64,000 bases of DNA, taken from NCBI GenBank assembly GCA_947499715.1, contig CANMPL010000006.1, positions 124,001 through 188,000 of the forward strand, read 5' to 3'. Of the stretch, positions 50,976 through 59,842 are shown piece after piece (the stretch's first letter is position 1; each line of letters opens with the position of its first letter). The notes beneath the pieces are model-generated. The model was not told the origin of the DNA. It saw only the letters and a list, made by a program, of their open reading frames with translations, and did not search any database. The position numbers and the translations under genes are program-made. The DNA is from an uncultured Paracoccaceae bacterium. Its GTDB lineage: Bacteria; Pseudomonadota; Alphaproteobacteria; Rhodobacterales; Rhodobacteraceae.

Positions 50976-53324
50976 ATGACTGATAAAGAAGCCACCCCAA
51001 AAATGCCCGGTGGGGCTATGACAAACGGAGCCGAGCGGGCGGTCTATTTGCTTGGGCTGGGATTGGTCATTGTCGGCATGTTGAACGTCACACCGTCGAT
51101 TCCTGGCTGGGACGACATGTGGAAAAACCTGACCGGGTCGGACGCCTTCAAGATCAGACGTTTCCCGACCGAATGGCTTTATCCCATCAGCTTCTTCTGG
51201 ATGATGTTGGTTGTCGCGCTCAAGCATTCCATTTGGCGTAGCTGGGCCACGGACCGCCCGGCGTGGAAAGGCATCGGGCTGGTTCTGGATGTGGCGCTCG
51301 TGGTCGCGGCGGCTGCCATCTCATTGACCTATCTGGTAGAGTTGGAGGCCGTTTGCCTGCTGGATGTTCTGTCAGGAGACCGGGCAAGGCTTATGGTCGA
51401 GGCGCTGCAGGCTGAGGTCGAATATGCCGAGCTTTTGGGCCTGCCGATACCGGAAACAGCCGACGACCCGCATTGTCTGAATACAACGGGCGGTTGGCTG
51501 CCTTTCATCCTGTTCGGGGCGATTATCGTTTTCCTGATCTATAACATTAAGGTCTGGGGCTTGCCGCTGGTCTTGGTGTCGATCCTGATCGCCACATACA
51601 CCTTCGCCACAGTGATGAACTGGTATTTCAACGGTGCCGAGGATCAGAATAAATACCTGATCACGATTCTGAGCAGTCAGGAACCAAGAAGCCTTGAGGC
51701 GGGTCGCGAGTTCGTGCGGGATGCCTTGATCAACAACACCGCCGGCCTGCTGGGGCGGTTCATCAATGTGCTGCTGTTGCTGGTCTTTCCTTATGTGATC
51801 CTTGGCGCGTTGTTTGGCAGTTGTGCTGGTGGTCAGTCGCTTATCAAGCTGGCGTTTTCGGCGACGCGAAACTTGCGCGGTGGGCCTGCCCACGCTGCTG
51901 TCATGTCTTCGGCGATGTTTGGGACGATTACCGGAGGACCGGTCGTCAATGTTCTTTCGACGGGTGTTTTGACGATCCCGATGATGATCAAACGCGGGTT
52001 TTCAAAGGTGTTTGCGGGCGGGGTTGAGGCGGCGGCGTCCTCTGGCGGGGCGATCATGCCGCCAATCATGGGGGTTGCGGCCTTTATTATGTCGGCGCTG
52101 ACGGGTGTCGCCTATCGTGAGATCATCATCGCGGCGGCCTTGCCTGCACTTTTCTATTTCTTTTGCCTGTTCCTGTCGGTCATCTTTCAGGCCCGCAAAC
52201 AGAACATCGAGGCGGTTGGCGAAATCACTGATGATATGCGGCTTTCACGTTCTGACCGACTGCACCTGATCCAGATCTTTGCACCGGTTCTGTTGGTGCT
52301 TGTCCTATTGCTGACACCCAAAGACGGGATTGGATGCGGTCCGATTGCAATCATGCTGGGCAGCGTCGTGGAAATGGACGGCACCCAGTGCAATGTCATC
52401 GCGATGCCGTGGATTGTTGAACTGTTCCAGAACGCGGCTGGTGATGCCAGTGCGGCGGGATGGTGGGCGGTCATTCTGCTTTTGGTCCTGATGCTGCTTG
52501 ATCGTGACATTCGGTCAAAGCCGTCAAAGATATTTGACGGTTTGGCAAAGGCCGGCGTCACGATCTCAACGCTATTTCTGATGTTCCTGGCGGTTACAGT
52601 CATTGATGTGTCATTGAACTTTACCGGCTTGGCGAAATTCGTGGCGGTTGACGTGTTGGGGTTCCTGAAGTCGTTCAATGCGGCCGAAGGATCTGTTGGG
52701 TTCTTGCTGTTCGCTCTGACGCTGACGATGCTGCTTGCGGTCTTGTTGGGTATGGGGATGCCAGCCGTGCCAGCCTATATCAATGTGGCCCTTTTGATGG
52801 GACCGATGCTGATCGGGTTGGGGATCGCCACGCTGACGGCGCACATGTTCATCTTCTATTTTGCAGTCGCATCAGCAATCACCCCGCCGGTCGCGATGGC
52901 CGCGTTTGCAGCATCGACAATCACCCATGCTGATCCGCTACGAACCGGGGTCTCTGCGGTGAAATCGGGCATTGTGATGTTCACCATTCCCTTTGTCTTT
53001 GCGATCTACCCAGAGCTGTTGTTGATCGACAAGGCCATGATCGATCCCAATACTGGCGCATTCTTTGCGGGCTATGATGGCAATCTTGATTTGGGGTGGC
53101 TCTTGAGCCTTCTGCTGCGTGTTGCTGTCGCGCTTTATCTGTTGTCCAGCGCGCTTGCGGCCTATGATCACAAAGCGCTGAGCGCAATTGAGATTGTCGT
53201 TCGTCTGGCGATTGCAGTGTTGATCCTGTTCCGACCGCCAGAGGTCTATGTCCCCGCTGTTGCCGCTGGTGTTGGGCTTCACTTGTTCCACGCCTACCAA
53301 AGCCGCAAGGCGCTGGCGGTCTAG
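50976..53324 (+). CDS. TRAP transporter fused permease (DctQM, TAXI type)
   Basis: A 782-residue protein with about 16-18 spans. Residues about 20-230 form the DctQ-like part, and about 260-780 the DctM-like part. Typical stretches are GPAHAAVMSSAMFGTITGGPVVNVLSTG, quoted as SSAMFGTITGGPVVNVLS, AAASSGGAIMPPIMGVAAFIMS and LLGMGMPAVPAYINVALL. It imports an organic anion with sodium or protons, together with the binding protein upstream. A large loop with Cys residues (about 440-480) is unlike most relatives. It ends 25 bases before the sulfatase gene. Confidence 0.92.
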   Translation: MTDKEATPKMPGGAMTNGAERAVYLLGLGLVIVGMLNVTPSIPGWDDMWKNLTGSDAFKIRRFPTEWLYPISFFWMMLVVALKHSIWRSWATDRPAWKGIGLVLDVALVVAAAAISLTYLVELEAVCLLDVLSGDRARLMVEALQAEVEYAELLGLPIPETADDPHCLNTTGGWLPFILFGAIIVFLIYNIKVWGLPLVLVSILIATYTFATVMNWYFNGAEDQNKYLITILSSQEPRSLEAGREFVRDALINNTAGLLGRFINVLLLLVFPYVILGALFGSCAGGQSLIKLAFSATRNLRGGPAHAAVMSSAMFGTITGGPVVNVLSTGVLTIPMMIKRGFSKVFAGGVEAAASSGGAIMPPIMGVAAFIMSALTGVAYREIIIAAALPALFYFFCLFLSVIFQARKQNIEAVGEITDDMRLSRSDRLHLIQIFAPVLLVLVLLLTPKDGIGCGPIAIMLGSVVEMDGTQCNVIAMPWIVELFQNAAGDASAAGWWAVILLLVLMLLDRDIRSKPSKIFDGLAKAGVTISTLFLMFLAVTVIDVSLNFTGLAKFVAVDVLGFLKSFNAAEGSVGFLLFALTLTMLLAVLLGMGMPAVPAYINVALLMGPMLIGLGIATLTAHMFIFYFAVASAITPPVAMAAFAASTITHADPLRTGVSAVKSGIVMFTIPFVFAIYPELLLIDKAMIDPNTGAFFAGYDGNLDLGWLLSLLLRVAVALYLLSSALAAYDHKALSAIEIVVRLAIAVLILFRPPEVYVPAVAAGVGLHLFHAYQSRKALAV

Positions 53325-53349
53325 AGCGCGCCAGGATCCCGGAGAGCCT

Positions 53350-54933
53350 ATGACCGAAAGACCGAGCTTTATTCTGTTCATCACGGACCAACAGCGGTTC
53401 GATCATTTGGGCTGCAATGGTCACCCGGTGCTGCGCACGCCCCATATTGACGCCATGGCGGCGCAAGGCGTGAACTACAAACGGTTCTATGTCGCTTCTC
53501 CGGTTTGTATGCCGAACCGCGCCAGTTTGATGACCTGTCGAATGCCGTCGAGCCATGGCGTGCGGACGCTCGGGATCCCGATGTCGCATGATCAGGTGAC
53601 CTTTGTGGAATTGTTGCGCGCGGCTGGCTATGACACCGCGCTGATCGGCAAAAGCCACCTACAGAATCTGTCTCATTTTCCGGTGCAGGTGCCGCCACCG
53701 GAACATCGCGAAGGTTTTCATGTGCCGCCCGATGACGCCAGCGTTGCGATCCGGTCGGACCTGGATAATGAGACCTATCAATACGAGCGCCAGCCCTACT
53801 GGAACCAGGATGATCCAGTTGTGCCGACGCCGTTCTACGGCTTTGACCACTACGATTCTGTATTGCGACACGGCACGAACGCAGGTGGCGATTATGAGTT
53901 GTGGCTGCGCAAGAACGCACCGGAGGTTTTGGAGATGCGGGGGCCACAGCACCAGTTTCCGCATGACTACATTTGCCCGCAAGCGATCCGCACAAAGATA
54001 CCGGAAGAGCATTATACCACACGCTACATTGCGGATCGGGCCAGTGAATGGATTGCGGCGCGAAAGGGAAACCCAAAGCCGTATTTCCTGATGGTGTCGT
54101 TCCCGGACCCACATCATCCGTTCAACCCGCCCGGCAAATATTGGGACATGTACGAGCCCGAAGACATGCCCGTGCCGCTTGCTTATCAAGCCAACGATTG
54201 GGATCCGCCTGCTTACGTTCTGGCGGCGGAAAAAGCGCGCGCGAAAGACGCCAATATTGGCAAAAAGGCTGGGTATTCCCTTGCCGTGTCCAAGCGGGAG
54301 GCACTAGAGGCGCGGGCGCTGACCTGCGGCATGATTGCCATGGTGGATGATGCCGTCGGGCAGGTGCGCGATGCAGTGAATGATGCGGGTGTTTCTGATG
54401 AGACGGTTCAGATTTTCACCTCTGATCACGGGGATCATCTGGGGGATCATCGGCTGTTGTTCAAAGGATCAGAGCAATACGACAACCTGACCCATGTGCC
54501 ATTTATCTGGTCAGATCCGAAGGGGTCTGCCGGGCAGGACAGTGATGAGATTGCACAGACACATGATATCGGAACGACAATCCTTGAACACGCAATGATC
54601 GAAGGCGCTGTTGGGATGCAGGGCGTCGTGATGTCGGTTGCGGGCGGGCAGGGACGTGAAGCAGCGCATATCCAGTATGAGACGCAGCGCACACAAGAGG
54701 CTTTTGGTGTGCGGCCACGCGTGCATACGATTGTAAAGGGCAGGTGGCGACTGTCGATGTATCTTGGCAAATGCCCTAACGAGCTATTTGATCTCGAGGA
54801 TGATCCGGGCGAGATGGTCAACCTATGGGACAGCCCCACGCACGCGGCGATCAAACATCAGCTGGTTGAAGCGCTGGCCGAAATGGAAATTGCGGCAGTC
54901 GATAGGGTGCCTTTGCCCACGTCAGAGGCCTAG
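53350..54933 (+). CDS. Sulfatase (formylglycine type), copy 1
   Basis: A 527-residue alkaline-phosphatase-superfamily sulfatase without a signal peptide, so probably cytosolic. Metal ligand Asp13 is in FITDQQRFDHLG; Cys53 in CMPNR is the C-x-P-x-R site converted to formylglycine; TSDHGDHLGDH supplies more metal ligands. The usual L-T-G-R after the site reads MTCR here. It may act on choline sulfate, aryl or alkyl sulfates, or phosphonate monoesters. ATG 53350 has GGAGAG six bases upstream. Cotranscription with the TRAP permease suggests the substrate is imported intact. Confidence 0.88.
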   Translation: MTERPSFILFITDQQRFDHLGCNGHPVLRTPHIDAMAAQGVNYKRFYVASPVCMPNRASLMTCRMPSSHGVRTLGIPMSHDQVTFVELLRAAGYDTALIGKSHLQNLSHFPVQVPPPEHREGFHVPPDDASVAIRSDLDNETYQYERQPYWNQDDPVVPTPFYGFDHYDSVLRHGTNAGGDYELWLRKNAPEVLEMRGPQHQFPHDYICPQAIRTKIPEEHYTTRYIADRASEWIAARKGNPKPYFLMVSFPDPHHPFNPPGKYWDMYEPEDMPVPLAYQANDWDPPAYVLAAEKARAKDANIGKKAGYSLAVSKREALEARALTCGMIAMVDDAVGQVRDAVNDAGVSDETVQIFTSDHGDHLGDHRLLFKGSEQYDNLTHVPFIWSDPKGSAGQDSDEIAQTHDIGTTILEHAMIEGAVGMQGVVMSVAGGQGREAAHIQYETQRTQEAFGVRPRVHTIVKGRWRLSMYLGKCPNELFDLEDDPGEMVNLWDSPTHAAIKHQLVEALAEMEIAAVDRVPLPTSEA

Positions 54934-56214
54934 CTAGGCGTCACTGGGTGGGTAGAGTTCCTTTGCGCATTGCAAATAGTAGTGTCGCGTCGGGCAGTTG
55001 ATTTGGTCAACCGCGTGTTCCCGCAGGATCGCAGCTTTGGTGTGCGACAATTCGGTTGGGTCGTCAGCGGCATAGATCAGGCGATCGATCAGTTCTAATG
55101 CCCACTGGTATGACCCATCAGCGCGCGCTTTTGCGATTTCGGCCAAGACAGCTTCGGATCCGCCAGCGAGCTTGATCATGCGCTGCGCTTCTTCTTGTGG
55201 GGACAAACGTCCGAGCGAGGTCGGGTTGCCATCAAACCAGCCCATGGTGCCGACAAAGTAGGCGCGCACAGCGTGGTCAACCCGGCCATAATACTCGCGC
55301 AGGTGCGGCTTTTCCGCGAGCTTTGGCGGGAGTGTGACGCTGTGGGCAAGTTCATCAATCGTCATTCCGGCGTTCATGCCTTCGCGGGTGGCGTCGGTCA
55401 CATGACGGATTGCATCACGGTAATCGGTGAGCGACGACCGGATCGTTTCGGCCCCAAAGAGCGCCTTGGTGTGGCCCGGTCCCAAAACGTCGGCATTGTA
55501 GGCCATCAATTGATCAATCGTATCGGCCCAGGCGTCATAATCGCGGTAGTCTGTGCCGCGAATGGCATAGAGGTTGGGGAAGGCGCGGTAGAAATTGTCA
55601 CCGCTGATCAGCACCTTCTTGGCGGCATACCAGACGATCATATGATCAGGTGTCTCACCGGGGGCCATCGTCAGTTCCAGATCGACACCGCAAATGGTGA
55701 TGTTCTCACCGGCTTGGCCGATCTTGCGTGTCGGTGGCAATGACCCTGCGCCCATGCCTTGCAACGGGCGGTCGCCCGGACCGACACCTATGCCGACAAT
55801 TTCATCCGGGTAGGACAACCCGATACCAAACTGCCGCTTTGTGCGCACCTGCATCGCCTTCACCGGACGGGCGTGTTTGCTGGCCGTAAAGAGCGCGTCG
55901 TCGGAGTATTTTTCACTTGCAAGAATGACAGGGTCACCGCCTTCTGCAAAAACGCTCGCGCCGGAAACGTGGTCGCGGTGGGAATGGGTCAGAATAATGG
56001 TATGGATGGGTAGATCTGTGATCTTGCGGAATTCGGCCAAAATATTTGTGGCCGCCGCTGTCGTTTCCGACGTGTCAATGATGATCAGCCCGCCGTCACC
56101 GATGATCATATAGACATTGGACGCGGCAAAGCCGAAGGCCTGATAGACGTTGTCGGCCAGTTGCACGACTTCCTTTTTGAAGTAGTCGGGATGCGCCTTT
56201 AGTTCTGGATGCAT
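54934..56214 (-). CDS. MBL-fold alkylsulfatase-like enzyme (SdsA/BDS1 family)
   Basis: A 426-residue protein. THSHRDHVSG (His77, His79, Asp81, His82) is the dizinc motif; APGETPDHMIVWYAAKKVLISGDNFYRAFPNLYAIRGT, quoted as SGDNFYRAFPNLYAIRGT, and LGPGHTKALFG match the SdsA-type alkylsulfatases I recall. About 280-426 form their helical dimerisation domain. The C-terminal SCP2-like domain and a signal peptide seen in SdsA1 are absent, so it is a short cytosolic form. Start 56214 has GAGGGGAAC upstream. It is convergent with sulfatase 1, stop next to stop, and divergent from sulfatase 2. Confidence 0.85.
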   Translation of the reverse strand: MHPELKAHPDYFKKEVVQLADNVYQAFGFAASNVYMIIGDGGLIIIDTSETTAAATNILAEFRKITDLPIHTIILTHSHRDHVSGASVFAEGGDPVILASEKYSDDALFTASKHARPVKAMQVRTKRQFGIGLSYPDEIVGIGVGPGDRPLQGMGAGSLPPTRKIGQAGENITICGVDLELTMAPGETPDHMIVWYAAKKVLISGDNFYRAFPNLYAIRGTDYRDYDAWADTIDQLMAYNADVLGPGHTKALFGAETIRSSLTDYRDAIRHVTDATREGMNAGMTIDELAHSVTLPPKLAEKPHLREYYGRVDHAVRAYFVGTMGWFDGNPTSLGRLSPQEEAQRMIKLAGGSEAVLAEIAKARADGSYQWALELIDRLIYAADDPTELSHTKAAILREHAVDQINCPTRHYYLQCAKELYPPSDA

Positions 56215-56309
56215 GATCGTTCCCCTCTTGCCGTGCGCTGCGTAATTCAAACATGACGCGATGGGTGATGTGGGTCAAATATCGCGTTGGTCTATGTCAG
56301 AGAGTGCCA

Positions 56310-56325
56310 ATTTGGGATCCCAAAT
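56310..56325. promoter_or_regulatory. GGATCC palindrome, site 6
   Basis: ATTTGGGATCCCAAAT, a perfect 16-bp palindrome centred at 56317.5, in the divergent region between the alkylsulfatase-like gene and sulfatase 2. It lies 72 bp from site 7. Confidence 0.75.
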
Positions 56326-56383
56326 GCAACGAAATGCTTGCGTTTCGGACGATATTTGCGATTTTGTGGGATTTTTTGCCATT

Positions 56384-56395
56384 AATGGATCCCAA
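56384..56395. promoter_or_regulatory. GGATCC palindrome, site 7 (degenerate)
   Basis: AATGGATCCCAA keeps the GGATCC core and right half of the operator but not the left arm. Centre at 56389.5, 72 bp from site 6 and 73 bp before the sulfatase 2 start. Confidence 0.45.
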
Positions 56396-56462
56396 TCTTG
56401 CTGGTTTCGGTGATTTTGGCGTGCTAGTCTTTGGAAAGTTTCACGTGAAGATTGAGGTCCCA

Positions 56463-58100
56463 ATGGCGCGCAAGAACATCCTATTCATCATGTGTGATCA
56501 ACTGCGGTATGACTACCTTGGCTGCACCGGGCACCCAACGATTAGGACGCCGAATATCGATGCGCTTGCGGCGCGTGGTGTCACCTTTGCCAATACCTAT
56601 TGTCAATCGCCAATCTGCGGCCCCTCACGTATGAGCACCTATACCGGGAGATACGTGTCTTCGCATGGTGCGGCGTCGAACTTTGCCCCACTGCGGATAG
56701 GTGAAAAAAACATCGGACATCATCTGGATCCGCTTGGTGTACGATCTGTATTGGTTGGCAAATCACATGTGATCCCGGACAGGGAAGGGATGGAATCGCT
56801 GGGAATTGATCCCGATGGTCCAGTTGGCCGCCACCATGCGCAGGGTGGGTTTGAAGTTTTTGAGCGTGACGATGGCGTGCATCCCGATTCAATGGTCAAG
56901 CCGGGGTTGCCCTATAACGAATACCTCAAGTCAAAAGGGTATACTGAAGACGCTAATCCGTGGCACTGGACGGCCAATGCCGTTGATGCCGAAGGCGGGG
57001 TAAGGTCGGGATTCTTCAACGACATCGTCAATCTTCCTTCTCGTGCGGAAGAAGAGGATTCTGAGACGCCCTATATGACCCGCCGGGCGATGGAATTCAT
57101 GTCGCAAGACGATGGAAAGCAGCCCTGGATGCTTCACCTGTCCTATATTAAGCCGCATTGGCCCTATGTTGCGCCAGCACCTTACAACGACATGTACTCG
57201 GTTGATGATATCATCCCTTGCGTGAAATCGGAAAGTGAACTGTCTGACAACAATGCACTGATGCAGTTGTTTATCGACCGTGTTGCAGGTCAGACCTTTA
57301 GCAAGGATGAGGCCCGCGAGAAAGTGATCCCGGCTTATATGGGGCTGATTACGCAGGTTGATGACCACCTTGGGATCTTGTTCGATTTCATGCGCGAAAA
57401 GGGACTGTTGGATGACACGTTGATCGTTTTCACGTCGGATCACGGTGATTATCTGGGGGATCATTGGATGGGGGACAAAGACTATTTCCACGATCCTGCG
57501 GTCAAAGTACCGCTGATTGTCGTGGACCCCAGCCCAGAGGCTGACAGCACACGCGGAACGGTTGATACCGACATGGTTGAATCGATTGATCTGATCCCAA
57601 CCTTCGTTGAGTACCACGGCGGCGAGGTGGCGACGCATATCCTCGATGGCCGCTCGCTTTTGCCAAAACTGCGCGGGCAGGCGACGGAATGGCGCGATTA
57701 TACGATCAGCGAATATGATTATTCCTGTCAGGTCTTCCGGCCTCAGACGGGTCGGATGCCGCTGGATTGCCGATCCTATATGGTGGCGACACATGACTGG
57801 AAATACATCTATGCCCCGGGATATGCGCCGGTCTTGTTTGACTTGCAAAATGATCCCGACGAGTTGACGGATCTGGGCACAAGCGATGATCACGCAGGTG
57901 TGCGCCAAGAGATGTTCAACAAGTTAGCCGGGTGGTCTTTGCAGTATCGCCAGCGCGCCACGTGGTCAGAGAAAAAGAATATCGCCATGACCGGTATGGA
58001 AGAGCAGTTGGGCGTTCTTATCGGCTATTGGAACGAAGATGACGCGGCTGGCAAAGATCCCAAGATCTTGCCTGTCCGGTATCCGGAAGGTTCAAAGTAA
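56463..58100 (+). CDS. Sulfatase (formylglycine type), copy 2
   Basis: A 545-residue sulfatase related to the first but not a close copy. FIMCDQLRYDYLG holds a metal-binding Asp12; Cys52 in CGPSR, followed by TYTGRY, is a standard formylglycine site; FTSDHGDYLGDHWMGDKDYFHD holds further ligands, quoted as TSDHGDYLGDHWM. No signal peptide is seen. ATG 56463 with GAGG six bases upstream is preferred; the frame is open to 56253 but would read through the operator. It lies downstream of GGATCC sites 6 and 7. Substrate unknown. Confidence 0.88.
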   Translation: MARKNILFIMCDQLRYDYLGCTGHPTIRTPNIDALAARGVTFANTYCQSPICGPSRMSTYTGRYVSSHGAASNFAPLRIGEKNIGHHLDPLGVRSVLVGKSHVIPDREGMESLGIDPDGPVGRHHAQGGFEVFERDDGVHPDSMVKPGLPYNEYLKSKGYTEDANPWHWTANAVDAEGGVRSGFFNDIVNLPSRAEEEDSETPYMTRRAMEFMSQDDGKQPWMLHLSYIKPHWPYVAPAPYNDMYSVDDIIPCVKSESELSDNNALMQLFIDRVAGQTFSKDEAREKVIPAYMGLITQVDDHLGILFDFMREKGLLDDTLIVFTSDHGDYLGDHWMGDKDYFHDPAVKVPLIVVDPSPEADSTRGTVDTDMVESIDLIPTFVEYHGGEVATHILDGRSLLPKLRGQATEWRDYTISEYDYSCQVFRPQTGRMPLDCRSYMVATHDWKYIYAPGYAPVLFDLQNDPDELTDLGTSDDHAGVRQEMFNKLAGWSLQYRQRATWSEKKNIAMTGMEEQLGVLIGYWNEDDAAGKDPKILPVRYPEGSK

Positions 58101-58193
58101 TCGGACCAACTGCGTTGATCCTGTAAGGTATGCTTTGTAGGATCTGCCTTGTGCGTGCATCTGTGTCAGCCACGCTTACACTTTGAGGGCGCA

Positions 58194-59084
58194 ATGACAA
58201 TTCGGCTGCTACGAACCTTGGTTGCGATTGCAGATACGCAGACCTTTAGCGCGGCAGCAGAGGTCGTGCATGTAACCCATGCCGCTGTCAGCCAGCAGAT
58301 GAAGACACTCGAGGCGGATCTGGGCGTGGTGCTTTTTGACCGCGCGAGGCGGACGCCGGAACTGACGCCGCTCGCACTTCAGATCGTGGCCAAGGCGCGG
58401 ATCTTGATTGCAGATTATGATAATCTGGTGCCGTCGGTTTTGGCTGATGGTGGACTGCACGGTGTGGTCAAGTTGGGCGCGCTGGGCACGACGCTAACGG
58501 GCCTAACGCCACGCGCCATGGCTGTTCTAAAGGCCAAGTTTCCGCAGATGCTGCTGCATATCAGGCCAGGTCTGACCGGTGCGCATTTGGCGGATCTGGA
58601 GCGCGGAAATCTTGATGCCGCAATCATCACCAAGCCGCATTTAATGCCGGAAAGGGTGCAGTTTCGCACATTGACCCAAGAAACGATGCAGGTGATTGCC
58701 GCGGTGCAGGAACCCGAAAACAACCCCTTGGTTCTGTTGCGAAGCAAGCCTTACATCCGTTTCAATCGCAATGCCGTCTTGGGCACGTTGATCGACAATT
58801 GGATCATGTCAAACCGCATTCGCGTCAGCGAAGCGATGGAGTTGGATAGCCCGGAAGCGATTGCCAGTATGGTGCACGCGAATTTAGGTGTCTCAATCGT
58901 GCCGGATCTGGCGGTCAAGCCAAGCGAACAAGTCGCGGTCAAAAGGCTGGACCTTGGACCTGATGCGCCAACCCGGATTCTTGGGCTGGCTTATCAAAAG
59001 GATCATTTGAAGCTGCAGGCAATCGAAGAAATCCATGCTTCTTTGATGTCGGTCATCAATGCGGCGCATACGGATGAGCGGTGA
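58194..59084 (+). CDS. LysR family transcriptional regulator
   Basis: A 296-residue LysR protein. The helix-turn-helix is FSAAAEVVHVTHAAVSQQMKTLEADLG, quoted as AAEVVHVTHAAVSQQMKTLE, and the effector domain covers about 90-290. It lies 93 bases after sulfatase 2 on the same strand, and its end overlaps the TauE/SafE gene by 11 bases, which ties it to sulfur export. It may sense a sulfur compound such as sulfite, which is inference. Start ATG 58194 has GAGG nine bases upstream. Confidence 0.88.
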   Translation: MTIRLLRTLVAIADTQTFSAAAEVVHVTHAAVSQQMKTLEADLGVVLFDRARRTPELTPLALQIVAKARILIADYDNLVPSVLADGGLHGVVKLGALGTTLTGLTPRAMAVLKAKFPQMLLHIRPGLTGAHLADLERGNLDAAIITKPHLMPERVQFRTLTQETMQVIAAVQEPENNPLVLLRSKPYIRFNRNAVLGTLIDNWIMSNRIRVSEAMELDSPEAIASMVHANLGVSIVPDLAVKPSEQVAVKRLDLGPDAPTRILGLAYQKDHLKLQAIEEIHASLMSVINAAHTDER

Positions 59085-59817
59085 AACGGCGCTTTTCTTG
59101 ATCTGCGGTGCAGCTGCTGGCGGGTTTATCAACGGCCTTGCCGGGTCTGGCACGGCACTTTTTGCATTGGGGTTCTACCTTGTGGTGCTGGAACCGATCA
59201 CGGCCGTCGCAATCGTCGCGCTGATGTCCGTGATTGTCGGACTTCAGGGGCTGTGGGTTGTACGGGCAGCAATATTCGCAAACCCGGTTCGATTGTCACG
59301 GTTTGTCGTGCCCGGACTCTTAGGGGTGCCGATCGGCTTATCGCTACTTGAGGTCATCAATGCCGGTGCGCTGCGGGTTGGCATTGCAGCATTGCTGATC
59401 ATCTATGGCGGCTATTTCGGGTTCCGCGCGGCCTTGCCTGCGTTCACGCGGCTGACGCCGTGGTTGGATTCTGCCGTTGGATTTGTTGGCGGCATTCTGG
59501 GTGGGGCAGCGGCAGTATCGGGTGCGATCCCGGCGATGTGGGTATCGATCAGGCCGTGGAGCAAGGCAGAAACACGGGCCGTTCTACAACCTTTCAATGT
59601 GGCGATCCTGAGCACGACAATCGCGTTGCTGTTGATGAAAGGTGCTTATGATCGGACTGCACTGAATGCGCTTTTCGTCACGATACCGGTGGGATTGGTT
59701 GCCGGGCAAATCGGGATTATGGTGTTTCGGTCACTCACCGATATTGGGTTTCGTCGCATCCTGATTTTGCTGTCTTTGCTGTTAGGTCTGGCTATTTTGG
59801 CCGGTGAATTGACCTGA
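59074..59817 (+). CDS. Sulfite exporter TauE/SafE family membrane protein
   Basis: A 247-residue membrane protein with about eight spans. The TSUP pattern is visible as two similar halves: GGFINGLAGSGTALFALG near 15-32 and VGGILGGAAAVSGAIPAMW near 135-155. Members export sulfite, sulfoacetate or other sulfur anions. The position beside sulfatases and a LysR regulator supports a sulfur-anion role. ATG 59074 lies inside the LysR end; no ribosome site is obvious, so translation may depend on coupling. Confidence 0.85.
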   Translation: MSGETALFLICGAAAGGFINGLAGSGTALFALGFYLVVLEPITAVAIVALMSVIVGLQGLWVVRAAIFANPVRLSRFVVPGLLGVPIGLSLLEVINAGALRVGIAALLIIYGGYFGFRAALPAFTRLTPWLDSAVGFVGGILGGAAAVSGAIPAMWVSIRPWSKAETRAVLQPFNVAILSTTIALLLMKGAYDRTALNALFVTIPVGLVAGQIGIMVFRSLTDIGFRRILILLSLLLGLAILAGELT

Positions 59818-59842
59818 GCAATCAAGTGGCGAGGCTGTGCAC

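Noticed and set aside
53571-53580. CGGGATCCCG inside sulfatase 1, resembling the GGATCC operator
   Set aside because: It lies inside a coding region and lacks the A/T arms found in the intergenic copies.
56253-56462. N-terminal extension of sulfatase 2
   Set aside because: The frame is open, but it would translate the GGATCC operator pair and places residues before a normal sulfatase start that has its own GAGG site.
56931-57908. Leftward open frame of 325 codons
   Set aside because: It is antisense to sulfatase 2, whose catalytic motifs lie in the other strand.
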